Positions 8,998 to 17,235 of a DNA stretch of 64,000 nucleotides are shown one piece after another. Positions within the stretch are counted from its first letter, which is position 1, and the number at the start of each line of letters is the position of its first letter. The notes beneath the pieces were generated by a model. The model was given only the letters and a program-made list of their open reading frames with translations. It did not search any database and had not been told where the DNA came from. Location of the stretch: positions 10,559,856 to 10,623,855 of the forward strand of contig NZ_CP012159.1 in the NCBI RefSeq assembly GCF_001189295.1, in the 5' to 3' direction. This stretch comes from Chondromyces crocatus. GTDB lineage: Bacteria; Myxococcota_A; Polyangia; Polyangiales; Polyangiaceae. The position numbers and the translations under genes are program-made.

Positions 8998-9590
8998 GGG
9001 AGCCTCCCCTGGGCGCCCGGCGACGGACCCGGCGATGCGCCCGGCGAGCCCTGGGCGCCCGGCGAGGTGGGTGACCCCGTGGTTCCCTGGAGACCGGAGG
9101 AGCCAGGGAGGCGCTGTGCCGCCCGTTCGATGGCCTGGACGATGCGGTTGTGGGAGCCGCACCGGCACAGGTTGGCGTCCAGCGCGGTGCGAATCTCTGC
9201 GGAGGTGGGGCGCGGCTTCGCATTCAGCAGGGCCGCGGCGGCCATGATCATGCCGGGGATGCAGTAGCCACACTGGCCGGCTTGCACCTCCAGGAAGGCC
9301 TCCTGGAGTGGATGCAGCTTGCCATCGGGGGCCCGCAGTCCCTCCAGGGAGGTGATCGACCGCGCCGTCAGCGCCGCGGCGGGCACGAAGCACGAGCGCA
9401 GCGGCACGCCGTCGCTCAGCACGGTGCAGGCGCCGCACTGCCCGACACCGCAGCCGTACTTGGCGCCGTTCAGGTGGAGCTCGTCGCGGAGTACGTACAG
9501 GAGCGGGGTGTCCTCATCGACGTCGATGAGGTGGGGTTTGCCGTTGATCTGCAGCGTAAGAGGCACGGTCCCACCTTCCCGGGAAGCCAT
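8994..9590 (-). CDS. (2Fe-2S)-binding subunit of the molybdenum hydroxylase
   Basis: A 198-residue IorA-like electron-transfer subunit. Plant-type ferredoxin cysteines are at residues 47, 52, 55 and 67, and the second cluster at 107, 110, 142 and 144 (GYC and CRCG motifs). The catalytic part ends near residue 160. The last 35 or so residues are a Gly/Ser/Pro-rich tail that family members normally lack. The subunit has no signal of its own and would be carried through the Tat pathway by the large subunit. It is the first gene of the operon, and the direct repeats at 9611-9671 lie immediately upstream of its start. Confidence 0.9.
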   Translation of the reverse strand: MASREGGTVPLTLQINGKPHLIDVDEDTPLLYVLRDELHLNGAKYGCGVGQCGACTVLSDGVPLRSCFVPAAALTARSITSLEGLRAPDGKLHPLQEAFLEVQAGQCGYCIPGMIMAAAALLNAKPRPTSAEIRTALDANLCRCGSHNRIVQAIERAAQRLPGSSGLQGTTGSPTSPGAQGSPGASPGPSPGAQGRLP

Positions 9591-9610
9591 CGCGTCAGGG
9601 CGCTGAGAAA

Positions 9611-9671
9611 GAGGTTACCCCGCAGGCAGGCCAGAGGTTACCCCGCAGATAAGTTGGAGGTTACCCCGCAG
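9611..9671. repeat. Three direct repeats at 23-base spacing upstream of the molybdenum hydroxylase operon
   Basis: The 15-mer gaggttaccccgcag occurs exactly at 9611, 9634 and 9657, separated by unrelated 8-base spacers. The first copy is 21 bases from the start codon at 9590. Even phasing at about two helical turns and position just ahead of an operon suggest an operator or activator array. Confidence 0.7.
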
Positions 9672-10961
9672 GGGGGCTGTCCGAAAGTGGGAGGCCCGGT
9701 GGTGACGTCGTGGGCACGACCGCTGATGCGCGACATGACCACGGCGCCCGCGCGTGGGCGCAGGGGGAAAGATTCACCGGGGAGCCAGCAGCACCATTAC
9801 GCCTGCACGGGAGGTCGAAAATCACCTCGACGACCCGAGGAGTGCGCAATGGTCACCGGGAGGGTGAGGCGTCGGGAGCGCTTCGGCGGCGCGGGGTGCG
9901 ACCGGCTTCCGACAGGCTCGAGGGTGGGTACGATTTGTGGGGGTCGCTGCTCGGTGAGCCACTCGCAGCGCGGAGGCCAGCGCTCCCTCCCCACCGAGGG
10001 AAGCGGGGCGACGCTCGCATGACACGGAGCGCCTTGCTTGGGGGGCGTGGACGCTTGCCTCCGGCGGGGAGCCGCTCACCTACCGTAATAATTCCTGTCG
10101 ATGCTCGGCGGCACGACGTTCGTGCTGGGAGATCATCGGGGAGACGTCGAGGCATGGCCATGTCGCGCCTCGTAATAAATCCAGCGCGCCGACCGGCGCT
10201 TCGTCGAGCACCCGTCGGCGGGGAATGGACGTGGGACGGTATTTCTGAGCCACGTGAATGCCTCCATCAGGGCAATGAAGCCGGTGTTCCGATCTGGAGC
10301 ACGTCCCCAGCAAACGGCGCCGGCGGTTTCGATGTTGTATGGTTAGACACTGCCAGAGGACGGGCAAGGGCAGGCACCTCAAATAAATGGAGTGCAGCAG
10401 CTAACTCCTCGGAATGACGGGACTATAAAATGTGTCGCTGGACGTCGCAGGTGTGCTCTTGGCCCACCGGGGCGCGCCGGGGGAGTGGCACTTCGATGAG
10501 ACTGCAATGCCCTCCTGGTTGGTTCGCGGGAAATGAACACGATTCATCGGTCGGCGGCGTGACCATGGCTCAGCGCGTCACGAACGACGGCGTGCGAAAG
10601 GGATGTCGCACCGCGAGCCGCCCTGTGTCAGACGCTGGCGCTGCCTTTACGCACCTCGCGCGATGAACGCGGGCAGCCTCGCTCGCGGAGCAGCCTCGCT
10701 CGCGGAGAGGGTTCATGCCCCATTGCCACGCCAGCGGTGGTGAGAGTCGTCCATTTCGTGCAGCAGCTCACCCCGGTGCGCTGCCGCGAGGTGCAGAAGC
10801 CGCGCAGAATGCAAAGTTGCGCGATCGAACGCTGTAGTTATCCCAGCCGAGCGAAATGAAGGACGATCGTTCACAGCTCAAACAAGTATCGATATGGTGG
10901 CGAGACTCGGAGCAATGTGCGCGAGTCGAGTCACGAGCTGTTCGTGAAGGAGATTGCAACT
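9672..10961. other. Gene-poor 1.3-kb stretch
   Basis: Several frames are open here, as expected in GC-rich DNA, but none has a convincing start, codon bias or recognisable motif. I see no insertion-sequence remains. The last ~100 bases presumably hold the promoter of the lipoprotein operon beginning at 10962; no clear -35/-10 pair stands out. Confidence 0.45.
10673..10706. repeat. Two perfect tandem copies of a 17-mer
   Basis: gcagcctcgctcgcgga at 10673-10689 is repeated exactly at 10690-10706, in the gap upstream of the lipoprotein operon. Confidence 0.6.
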
Positions 10962-11927
10962 ATGCGGATGCTGCGCTCGGTGCTGGCGGTGGCGACGCTG
11001 GCGGTAGCAGGTGGCCTGGCGGTGGGGTGTGCGCTGGGCAGCCCCGAGGAGGACGCCGGGGACGAGCCGATCTTCGGTGAGGTCCACCAGGATCCGGGCC
11101 TCCGGCTGGAGAGGACGCCGGAGAAGGTGTCCGGCGCGATCGTGGATGAGGGTGTGGACATCCGCTTCTCCAGCGTCGAGCACGAGGATGGTGCGCTCGA
11201 GGTGCGGGTGGAGCTGAACGGGATGGTGCTCAGCGCACGCTACGACGAGTCGGGCACGGTGCTCGACGGGGTGAACGCGGGTGACGGGTCGCCCACGGCG
11301 TTCTCGGAGGTGGATCGGGCGGCAGTGCGGCGGCTCCTGGCGGCCCTGGAGGCGGAGTTCTTCCCTTCGATCGAGCACGTGACGACCAAGGAGGAGTACG
11401 ACGCAGCGCGCCGGCTGACGGCCGCGGAGGAGCGGCTGTTCCGCGCCGTGGACGTGCAATGGTCGCAGTGGCCGACGGCAATGCCGCTGCGGCGAGAGAT
11501 CCTCGGCGAGGCGGCCCGCGCCTGGACGAGCTGGCGGCGCTATGCAGCCACGAACACGACGGTGACGGGGTGTCACGATTGCAACAAGTGCTCGTTCTCG
11601 GGTGATTGCTGCGATACGGGGAAGAAGCTCGGTGAGAACTTCAGCGGGGCCAATTACGGCAACTGCGGGACGAGCAGCAATGGGTCGCAGTTCACGAAGG
11701 ACTGCACGAACCACGATCAGTGCGTGCGGACGAGCAAGCACGGTGGTCACGCGATGGCGAGCCCGTACTGCAATGACCAGTTCGCGGCCTGCGTGGACGA
11801 CGAGGCGAAGGCGCCGTCGTGCAAGTACGACTGGCGCGGGACGAGCAGGAAGGGCAACTGCCCGGCGTCCTACAAGGGCGACGGGGCGTGCGATTGTTTC
11901 TGCCAGTTCCAGGACACGGACTGCTGA
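10962..11927 (+). CDS. Phospholipase A2-like, cysteine-rich lipoprotein
   Basis: A 321-residue lipoprotein: signal peptide with the lipidated cysteine at residue 23 (LAVGC). An uncharacterised region of about 180 residues is followed by a Cys-rich C-terminal domain from about 204. In that domain NYGNCG (231-236), a gap, then CTNHDQC (248-254) reproduce the calcium loop and the His-Asp active-site helix of secreted phospholipases A2, and numerous further cysteines could form disulfides. The predicted role is hydrolysis of phospholipid at the cell surface or outside; activity is unproven because the calcium loop is degenerate. The ATG at 10962 has gaagga upstream and fits the signal peptide better than the GTG at 10917. 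It is the first of four closely spaced genes; the next begins six bases after its stop. Confidence 0.75.
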   Translation: MRMLRSVLAVATLAVAGGLAVGCALGSPEEDAGDEPIFGEVHQDPGLRLERTPEKVSGAIVDEGVDIRFSSVEHEDGALEVRVELNGMVLSARYDESGTVLDGVNAGDGSPTAFSEVDRAAVRRLLAALEAEFFPSIEHVTTKEEYDAARRLTAAEERLFRAVDVQWSQWPTAMPLRREILGEAARAWTSWRRYAATNTTVTGCHDCNKCSFSGDCCDTGKKLGENFSGANYGNCGTSSNGSQFTKDCTNHDQCVRTSKHGGHAMASPYCNDQFAACVDDEAKAPSCKYDWRGTSRKGNCPASYKGDGACDCFCQFQDTDC

Positions 11928-11932
11928 GGTCG

Positions 11933-12814
11933 ATGCGCGCACACGCCGGGGCCGCGCTGGTGGCGCTCGCGCTCGCGGGTGCCACCGGCTGCGGTGAAGA
12001 GGACGCCCGGCCAGCGCCGGGGTCCGGTGGGGGGGGGTCGGGCGCTGGAGGCGCTGGAGCCGGAACCTGCGCGCAGGAGGTCGATGAGGGGGCGCTCGAG
12101 GATCACGCCGGCGGGCGGGTCGGGGGGCTCGGGGAAGCGGCGCAGGGGATCCTCGGTGGGGTGCTCGCAGGTGGAGATCCGGCGGTGGTGGCGATCAACA
12201 CGCTGGATGTGGACTGCCAGCGCGCTGGCGTTCCTGCCTGCACGGGGTCACTGATCGGGCCGGATCGGGTGCTGACGGCAGCGCACTGCGTGGGGAAGCT
12301 GCCCGCGGCGTCGTTCGTGGTGCTGTTCGGTGACGTGTCGGACCCGGGGCGAGGAGAGCTGGGCGCCGGTCTCGAGGGGCTCCTGTTCCGGGTGCGCGAG
12401 ATCCGGGTGCACCCCGAGTTCAATGCGCTGACGCTGGCGCACGATGCCGCGGTGCTGCGGCTGGAGGGCGTTGCCCCTGTGGCGCCGGTGGTGCTGGGGG
12501 ACCAGCTGGATGCGGCGCCCGAGAGAGGGATGGCCGCTCGGGTGGTGGGCTTCGGGCGCGCGGAGGCGCCGCCACCTTTCGCCAAGCGGGAGGGGACCGT
12601 GGCAGTGACGGAGGTGTCCGCCGTCGAGCTGGTCTACGAGAGCGCTCCAGCGATGACGTGCGATGGCGACTCCGGGGGGCCTGTATTCATGACGGTGGGG
12701 GACGAAGAGCGGCTCTGGGGGGTGACGAGCCGCGGAGATGCGGACTGCGCGAAGCACGGGGTGGCGGTCCGGGTGGATGCGCTGCCGGCGTCGCTGTTGA
12801 CGGAGGCGTGGTGA
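11933..12814 (+). CDS. Trypsin-like (S1) serine protease lipoprotein
   Basis: A 293-residue protein with a lipoprotein signal (Cys20, ATGC), a Gly/Ala-rich linker to about residue 45, and an S1 peptidase domain. The catalytic triad is visible: His118 in LTAAHC, Asp171 in HDAAVL, and Ser247 in GDSGGP. The residue six before the serine is Ala241 rather than Asp, with MTC just before GDSGGP, so trypsin-type arginine/lysine specificity should not be assumed. The activation region is not the standard IVGG, so zymogen processing is unclear. It begins six bases after the PLA2-like gene and its stop overlaps the next gene's GTG, so the operon is tightly coupled. Confidence 0.85.
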   Translation: MRAHAGAALVALALAGATGCGEEDARPAPGSGGGGSGAGGAGAGTCAQEVDEGALEDHAGGRVGGLGEAAQGILGGVLAGGDPAVVAINTLDVDCQRAGVPACTGSLIGPDRVLTAAHCVGKLPAASFVVLFGDVSDPGRGELGAGLEGLLFRVREIRVHPEFNALTLAHDAAVLRLEGVAPVAPVVLGDQLDAAPERGMAARVVGFGRAEAPPPFAKREGTVAVTEVSAVELVYESAPAMTCDGDSGGPVFMTVGDEERLWGVTSRGDADCAKHGVAVRVDALPASLLTEAW

Positions 12815-14349
12815 ACAGGATGATGAAGGATCGAGCGAGGTGCTGGGCTGCTGGATTGCTGGCGGTGAGCCTGGGCGTCTCGGGATGTCGCGGTGACGGG
12901 GGCGCGAGGGGTGGGTCCGGGCCAGGGGCGAGCAGCGCAGCCGCCGAGGCGACGGCAGCGCCGGGTGCCGCTGGATCATCGGGGACCACGGGGCAGCCTG
13001 GAGGAGAAGCCCGCCAGAGGATCGCGGCGTCGATGATCACGATCACCCATGTGAACGTGCATCAGCAAGGCGGTGCATCGTTCGATCTGCGCGAGCACGA
13101 GGGGGCGCTCGGGGGGCTCGCTGCCGAGAAGCCCGCGGGGGAAGCTGCCGGAAAGCGCGAGGACCACGCGCACGGGGATCACGCACACGGAGATCACGCG
13201 CACGGAGATCACGCGCACGGGGATCACGCCCACGGAGATCACGCCCGAGCGGTGGCGAAGCCGAGCGCGGAGCCTTCGCAGGGAAAGGCGCGGGCAGGTT
13301 CGGAGGCCACGGGTCCCGGGAACGCCGCGCAGGGGACGAACGTTCCAGGCCAGCGTGCCGGCGCCACGGCGGGTGGACCGCTGAAATCCACGCGCTCCGA
13401 GGCGGAAGCGATGACGCTGGCACAGAGCCTGGTGGCCGAGCTGCGCAAGGACCCGGGGCGGTTCGCGGAGCTGGCGCGGGCGCGTTCGGAAGATCCGATG
13501 GCTGCCTCCGGAGGGGATCTGGGGACGTGGACACCGGGACAGCAGAAAGAGCTGGACGAGGCAATCCTGGGGCTCACGGTGGGCGCGATCTCGGAGCCTT
13601 TCGCGACGGATTTCGGGATCCGGATCTACCGGCGGGAGGCGCCGGTCGTCGATACGCGGGTGGCAGCGCGACAGCTGGTGGTGGCGTGGTCGGGCGCCAC
13701 GCGCGCGCCGACCTCGCTCACGCGGACGCGCGCGGAAGCGCTGGCGCGTGCCGAGGCGCTGACGACGGCGGCGCAGCGGGATCCGGCCGGGTTCGAGGCG
13801 CAGATCCGGAAGGAGTCCGACGGCTACGATCGGGAAAAAGGGGGCTACCTCGGCGCGTGGACGACCAACACCGGCCGGTATCCGCCAGGCTACGATCGGG
13901 CCGTGAGTGCGTTGCCTGAGGGGGGGATCTCCGCGCCCGTGGCGTCGGACTTCGGTTACCTCGTCTTCCAGCGCGTGGCCGCGCCACCCGCGCAGGTGCT
14001 GCTCGCGGGCGCCCATGTGCTGGTCAGCTTTCAGGGGGCGCAGAAAGCGAAGGCGGGGGTGAAGCGCTCCGAGGCGGAGGCGCTGGCGGAGGCCACGCGC
14101 ATCGTGGAAGAGGCGCGGCAGGATCCGGTCCGCTTCGGGCTCATCGCGGCAGAGCGCTCCGATGACGCGAGCGGGAAGCGCGGTGGGGAGCTGGGCGTCT
14201 TCCGGAAGGGGACGCTCCCCGCAGCGCTCGAAGAGGCGCTGGAGGGGCTGCGCATCGGCGAAGTCGGTGGCCCCGTGCGGACGCCGTATGGCTACCATGT
14301 CGTCGTCCGACGAGAGGCTCCGACCGACAGGGAATACGTGGCGCAATGA
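12811..14349 (+). CDS. Lipoprotein with three parvulin (PpiC) domains and His/Asp-rich repeats
   Basis: A 512-residue lipoprotein (Cys26 after LGVSG) with three tandem parvulin-type peptidyl-prolyl isomerase domains ending at about residues 278, 390 and 504. Each shows the RSEAEA/TRAEALA helix, the GGDLG/GGYLG/GGELG turn and the DFG/DFG/PYGYHV end. In the first domain the opening strand (TITHVNVHQ, 76-84) is separated from the rest by about 100 residues that include five DHAHG pentapeptides (118-142), a likely metal-binding insert. Unlike SurA or PrsA there is no separate chaperone domain, so tandem isomerase units are the whole protein. The GTG at 12811 overlaps the protease stop (GTGA), and the stop overlaps the next ATG. 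The role is presumably folding of surface or secreted proteins, perhaps its own operon partners. Confidence 0.85.
   Translation: MNRMMKDRARCWAAGLLAVSLGVSGCRGDGGARGGSGPGASSAAAEATAAPGAAGSSGTTGQPGGEARQRIAASMITITHVNVHQQGGASFDLREHEGALGGLAAEKPAGEAAGKREDHAHGDHAHGDHAHGDHAHGDHAHGDHARAVAKPSAEPSQGKARAGSEATGPGNAAQGTNVPGQRAGATAGGPLKSTRSEAEAMTLAQSLVAELRKDPGRFAELARARSEDPMAASGGDLGTWTPGQQKELDEAILGLTVGAISEPFATDFGIRIYRREAPVVDTRVAARQLVVAWSGATRAPTSLTRTRAEALARAEALTTAAQRDPAGFEAQIRKESDGYDREKGGYLGAWTTNTGRYPPGYDRAVSALPEGGISAPVASDFGYLVFQRVAAPPAQVLLAGAHVLVSFQGAQKAKAGVKRSEAEALAEATRIVEEARQDPVRFGLIAAERSDDASGKRGGELGVFRKGTLPAALEEALEGLRIGEVGGPVRTPYGYHVVVRREAPTDREYVAQ
13162..13245 (+). repeat. 15-base in-frame repeats encoding DHAHG units
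   Basis: Five consecutive 15-base units of the type gatcacgcgcacgga plus a partial sixth, all in frame inside the parvulin gene and encoding DHAHG. Such an array can gain or lose units without breaking the frame. Confidence 0.8.
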
Positions 14350-14999
14350 GCAACGGAACGGAGGAGACACGGCGGTGGGTGGTCCCGGCCATCGTGGCCG
14401 CAGCGCTGCTGGGGGGTGTGCTGGTCTGGCAGGCGACGCGACCTGCCGCAGCCCCTCTGGCGGAGGGCCATGCAGGAACGCCAGGAGGGAAGGGTGACGA
14501 GGAGCCCAGGAGGCCAGCGTCCGGGGCCACCGGGGCCGCCTCGGGGCGACAGCCGTCAGCGCCCGGGAAAAAGCCTCCGCCTCGCGAGGACGAGGGGCCG
14601 GCGCCCGCGGAGCCGATGATCGACATGCCTGCCGGAGAGCCACCGGAGGAAGGCGCTGGCGACGACTTCAAGGAGTCGGGGCTGCCTCGCGCGCTGTTCG
14701 ACGCGAAGGTGGGGATGGAGGAGTACATGCCCTCGGCCATGCGCCTGGAGGGTGCCGAGGCGAAGCTGGGGCGGAAGCTGTCTCCGGAGAAGCGCGACGC
14801 GCTGAAGGCGGCGTTCGAGAAGGCCGACGAGGAAGCGGCGCAAGCGCTCGCAGCGTTCCGCTTGAAGGAGCTGAGCGAGGAGGAAGCGAGGCGCACGATC
14901 TTGGACGCCGAGGGGCGTTACCTGAAGGTCGTCGCGGAGGCGTTCGGGAGCCCGGTGGAGGCGGTGAAGCGCGCCTTCGAGACGTCGCTGGAGCGCTGA
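14346..14999 (+). CDS. Single-pass membrane protein with periplasmic helical domain
   Basis: A 217-residue protein: short cytoplasmic N-terminus, one membrane segment at about residues 12-27 (VVPAIVAAALLGGVLV), a Pro/Gly/Ala-rich linker of about 75 residues, then a charged helical domain from about 105 to the end. That domain contains KLSPEKRDALKAAFEKADEE-type helices followed by LKELSEEEARRTILDAE. The arrangement (anchor, flexible spacer, periplasmic helical bundle) resembles membrane-tethered partners or chaperone-like sensors, but I cannot assign a family. It overlaps the parvulin gene by ATGA and ends the four-gene operon just before a hairpin. Confidence 0.7.
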   Translation: MSNGTEETRRWVVPAIVAAALLGGVLVWQATRPAAAPLAEGHAGTPGGKGDEEPRRPASGATGAASGRQPSAPGKKPPPREDEGPAPAEPMIDMPAGEPPEEGAGDDFKESGLPRALFDAKVGMEEYMPSAMRLEGAEAKLGRKLSPEKRDALKAAFEKADEEAAQALAAFRLKELSEEEARRTILDAEGRYLKVVAEAFGSPVEAVKRAFETSLER

Positions 15000-15001
15000 G
15001 C

Positions 15002-15020
15002 GACGCCCCGGTTGGGCGTC
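15002..15020. terminator. Bidirectional terminator-like hairpin between convergent genes
   Basis: gacgccc, a 5-base loop, then gggcgtc: a perfect 7-bp stem just after the membrane-protein stop (14999) and touching the stop codon of the convergent TetR gene. There is no T-run, as is common in GC-rich genomes. Confidence 0.55.
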
Positions 15021-15720
15021 AGTCCGTGGCCGGCTTGCGCTTCCGCGTGCGGGCCGCGGGCTTCTGGCGCGCAGAGGGGGCGCCGGTGGACGAGGTCACG
15101 GGAGGCCAGGCATCGAGGGCTCTGCGTGCGACCTCCTCCAGCTCGGCGCGGGAGGCGCCATCCCGGGCCTGGATGGACATTCCCTGAATGATGGCCCCGT
15201 AGAACTTGGCGAGCGCGGCGGCGTCGGTCCCGGCGGGGAGCTCGCCCTCACGGATGCCGCGGACGATGCGCTCACGCAGCAGCTTCTCGTTGGCGATGCG
15301 TCGATCCCGCAGCGCAGCGACGATGTCGGCCGAGGCAGGGACGCAGTTGGTGGCGCCGAGGACGATGAAGCATCCGGTCGGGTGCGCGGGGTCGCTGAAC
15401 ACGGCCGCCATCTCCAAGAGCATGCGGCGGATGGTGGCGTGCGCGGTCGGTTCCTCGGTGAAGGCGCGGGCAGTGCTGGCGCCATGGGTGGAGGCATAGA
15501 GATCCACGGCTTCGAGGAAGAGGCCCTTCTTGCTGCCAAAGGCTGCGTAAAGGCTGGGTGGAGAGATCCCCATCGCGGCCGTGAGATCGGCCAGGGAGGT
15601 AGCGTCGTAGCCGTGCTGCCAGAACAGGTGGAGGGCCGCCTCCAGGGCCGCCTGGCGATCGAAGCCGCGCGGGCGGCCGCGGGGGCTGGGCTCAGGATCA
15701 GGAGGCTGGAGGTGCTTCAT
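15019..15720 (-). CDS. TetR-family transcriptional regulator
   Basis: A 233-residue repressor-type regulator. The N-terminal helix-turn-helix spans about residues 20-66, with the typical series RQAALEAALHLFWQHGYDATSLADL (split here as seen at 22-46), then MGISPPSLYAAFGSKKGLF. The C-terminal ligand-binding part is AcrR/TetR_C-like, with GCFIVLGATN in the middle, and the protein ends in a Lys/Arg-rich tail. The ATG at 15720 gives a standard N-terminus; an in-frame start at 15765 would add 15 residues and overlap the promoter region. It is divergent from the beta-lactamase-like lipoprotein gene with only 59 bases between starts, which makes autoregulation and control of that neighbour likely. 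Confidence 0.88.
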   Translation of the reverse strand: MKHLQPPDPEPSPRGRPRGFDRQAALEAALHLFWQHGYDATSLADLTAAMGISPPSLYAAFGSKKGLFLEAVDLYASTHGASTARAFTEEPTAHATIRRMLLEMAAVFSDPAHPTGCFIVLGATNCVPASADIVAALRDRRIANEKLLRERIVRGIREGELPAGTDAAALAKFYGAIIQGMSIQARDGASRAELEEVARRALDAWPPVTSSTGAPSARQKPAARTRKRKPATD

Positions 15721-15779
15721 AGTGGTCACTACAGAATGGCGTTGACCGACCTCGCTGTCGACCATATGTATCGATCACT
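15721..15779. promoter_or_regulatory. Divergent promoter/operator region between TetR and beta-lactamase-like gene
   Basis: This is a short AT-richer island. For the plus strand, ttgacc at 15742-15747 is 17 bases from tatgta at 15765-15770, a weak sigma-70-like pair ending ten bases before the ATG at 15780. That ATG has no Shine-Dalgarno sequence, so the transcript could be leaderless. Small dyads (agtg-gt-cact at 15721-15730, catatg, atcgat) are candidate TetR half-sites. Confidence 0.35.
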
Positions 15780-17144
15780 ATGGAAATACGACGCGCATCT
15801 TGGAGCGCGGCTGGCGCCGCTTTGTTCGCTGTCCTGTTGCCGCTGCTCCAAGGGGGATGCGCTGCGGGAGCCGCGGGGGCCGCGGGGGCCGCGGGGGTTC
15901 AGGGAACGCAGCCCCCCGAGGCCGAGGCACCTCGGGTGGGGTCGCGACAACCAGGGAGGCATGGCGGCTCTCCACGCGCGCATGTGGCGGGAGGCTTCGA
16001 GGAGGCGCTGAAGCGTCGGCTGGATGCCGCGGTGGATGCGGCGCTCGCCGAGGAGCGCATCGTGGGTATGGTGGTCGTGGTGGCCCGAGAGGGGGCGGTG
16101 GTGTACCGACGCGCCGCAGGGTTCGCAGATCGGGAAGCTGGACAGCCCGTCCGGGAGGACACGCCCTTTCGCCTGGCCTCGATGACCAAGCCGGTGGTCT
16201 CGGCGGCGGCGCTGGCGCTGGTCGATCGAGGCTTGCTGAAGCTCGACGATCCGGTCACGACGTGGCTACCGAGCTTTCGGCCGCGGCTCGCCGACGGGCG
16301 CGCGCCGACCATCACGGTGAGGCAGCTGCTCACGCACACGTCGGGCCTCGGCTACGGGCTGGACGCGGTGGGACGTGAAGCGTTCCTGCGGCTGCGGGTG
16401 TCCGGTGGGCTCGATCAACCAGGGTTGTCTCTCGAGGAGAACTTGCGGCGCCTTCAGCAGGTGCCCTTGAGCTTCGAGCCCGGCACACGCTGGCAATACT
16501 CGCTGGCCACGGACGTGCTCGGAGCCGTGGTGGCCCGCGCTGGAGGGGGAACGCTCGGCGAGGTCGTGCAGCGCTGGATCACGGGGCCGCTCGGGATCGA
16601 CCTGGCCTTCCCTTCGGGAGACCCACGCCGGGTCGCGATGCCGTATGTCGACGCCTCGCCCCGGCCCGCGCGCATGACGGAGCCGCAGGAGGTGCCGTTC
16701 ATGCAGGGGGCGCTCGTCTTCTCGCCGTCCCGGGATTTCGACGGGCGCTCGTATCCGTCGGGTGGAGCGAGCATGGTCGGGACGGCGGACGCGTACGTGA
16801 CGTTCCTCGAGGCGCTGCGCACCGGTGGAGGCAAGATCCTGCGCCCGGCCACGGCGGCGGCGATGACGTCGAACCAGATCGGCTCCCTGGAGGTGGAGCA
16901 AGAGGGCGGGCGCTGGGGGTTCGGCTACGGGTTCGCCGTGCTGAAGCAGGCAGAGGGGGGCGGGATGCCGTCCGGTGCGGGGACGGTCCAGTGGGGTGGG
17001 GTCTACGGAAACCACTTCTGGGTGGATCCAGCGGCCTCGCTCACGGTCGTGGTGCTGACGAACACGGCGCTGGCCGGGATGGCCGGGCCGTTCCCGGCGT
17101 CGATCCGGCACGCCGTGTACGAGGCCTTGCAGGCGGCGGAATGA
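15780..17144 (+). CDS. Class C beta-lactamase-like serine hydrolase, lipoprotein
   Basis: A 454-residue serine hydrolase of the beta-lactamase/penicillin-binding/EstB family. It has a lipoprotein signal with Cys27 (LLQGGC), an Ala/Gly repeat linker (AAGAAGAAG) and a catalytic domain from about residue 75. The nucleophile is Ser134 in SMTK; the second motif is Tyr240 in YSL, as in the esterase EstB rather than the YxN of true AmpC. LLTHTSGLGYG and the late WGGVYGNHFW match the family's conserved blocks. Esterase or peptidase activity is more likely than strong beta-lactam resistance. It is divergent from a TetR gene that probably controls it. Confidence 0.85.
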   Translation: MEIRRASWSAAGAALFAVLLPLLQGGCAAGAAGAAGAAGVQGTQPPEAEAPRVGSRQPGRHGGSPRAHVAGGFEEALKRRLDAAVDAALAEERIVGMVVVVAREGAVVYRRAAGFADREAGQPVREDTPFRLASMTKPVVSAAALALVDRGLLKLDDPVTTWLPSFRPRLADGRAPTITVRQLLTHTSGLGYGLDAVGREAFLRLRVSGGLDQPGLSLEENLRRLQQVPLSFEPGTRWQYSLATDVLGAVVARAGGGTLGEVVQRWITGPLGIDLAFPSGDPRRVAMPYVDASPRPARMTEPQEVPFMQGALVFSPSRDFDGRSYPSGGASMVGTADAYVTFLEALRTGGGKILRPATAAAMTSNQIGSLEVEQEGGRWGFGYGFAVLKQAEGGGMPSGAGTVQWGGVYGNHFWVDPAASLTVVVLTNTALAGMAGPFPASIRHAVYEALQAAE

Positions 17145-17235
17145 GCTGATGCCCACCAGGTCGCGCCGCGAGACAGGTCGGGAGCGCGCCAAGACGGTTA
17201 CCCGTGGGCAGCGTCTGGGGTAGTAGACGGCGACC

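Noticed and set aside
6511-9267. A very long plus-strand open frame (over 900 codons) opposite the molybdenum hydroxylase genes
   Set aside because: Its translation is Gly/Ala/Glu/Val-rich with no motif, and it is antisense to two genes with complete catalytic and cofactor motifs; it is a GC-skew shadow.
9710-10417. A 235-codon open frame in the gene-poor region
   Set aside because: Arg/Gly-rich shadow-like composition, no motif, no ribosome-binding site.
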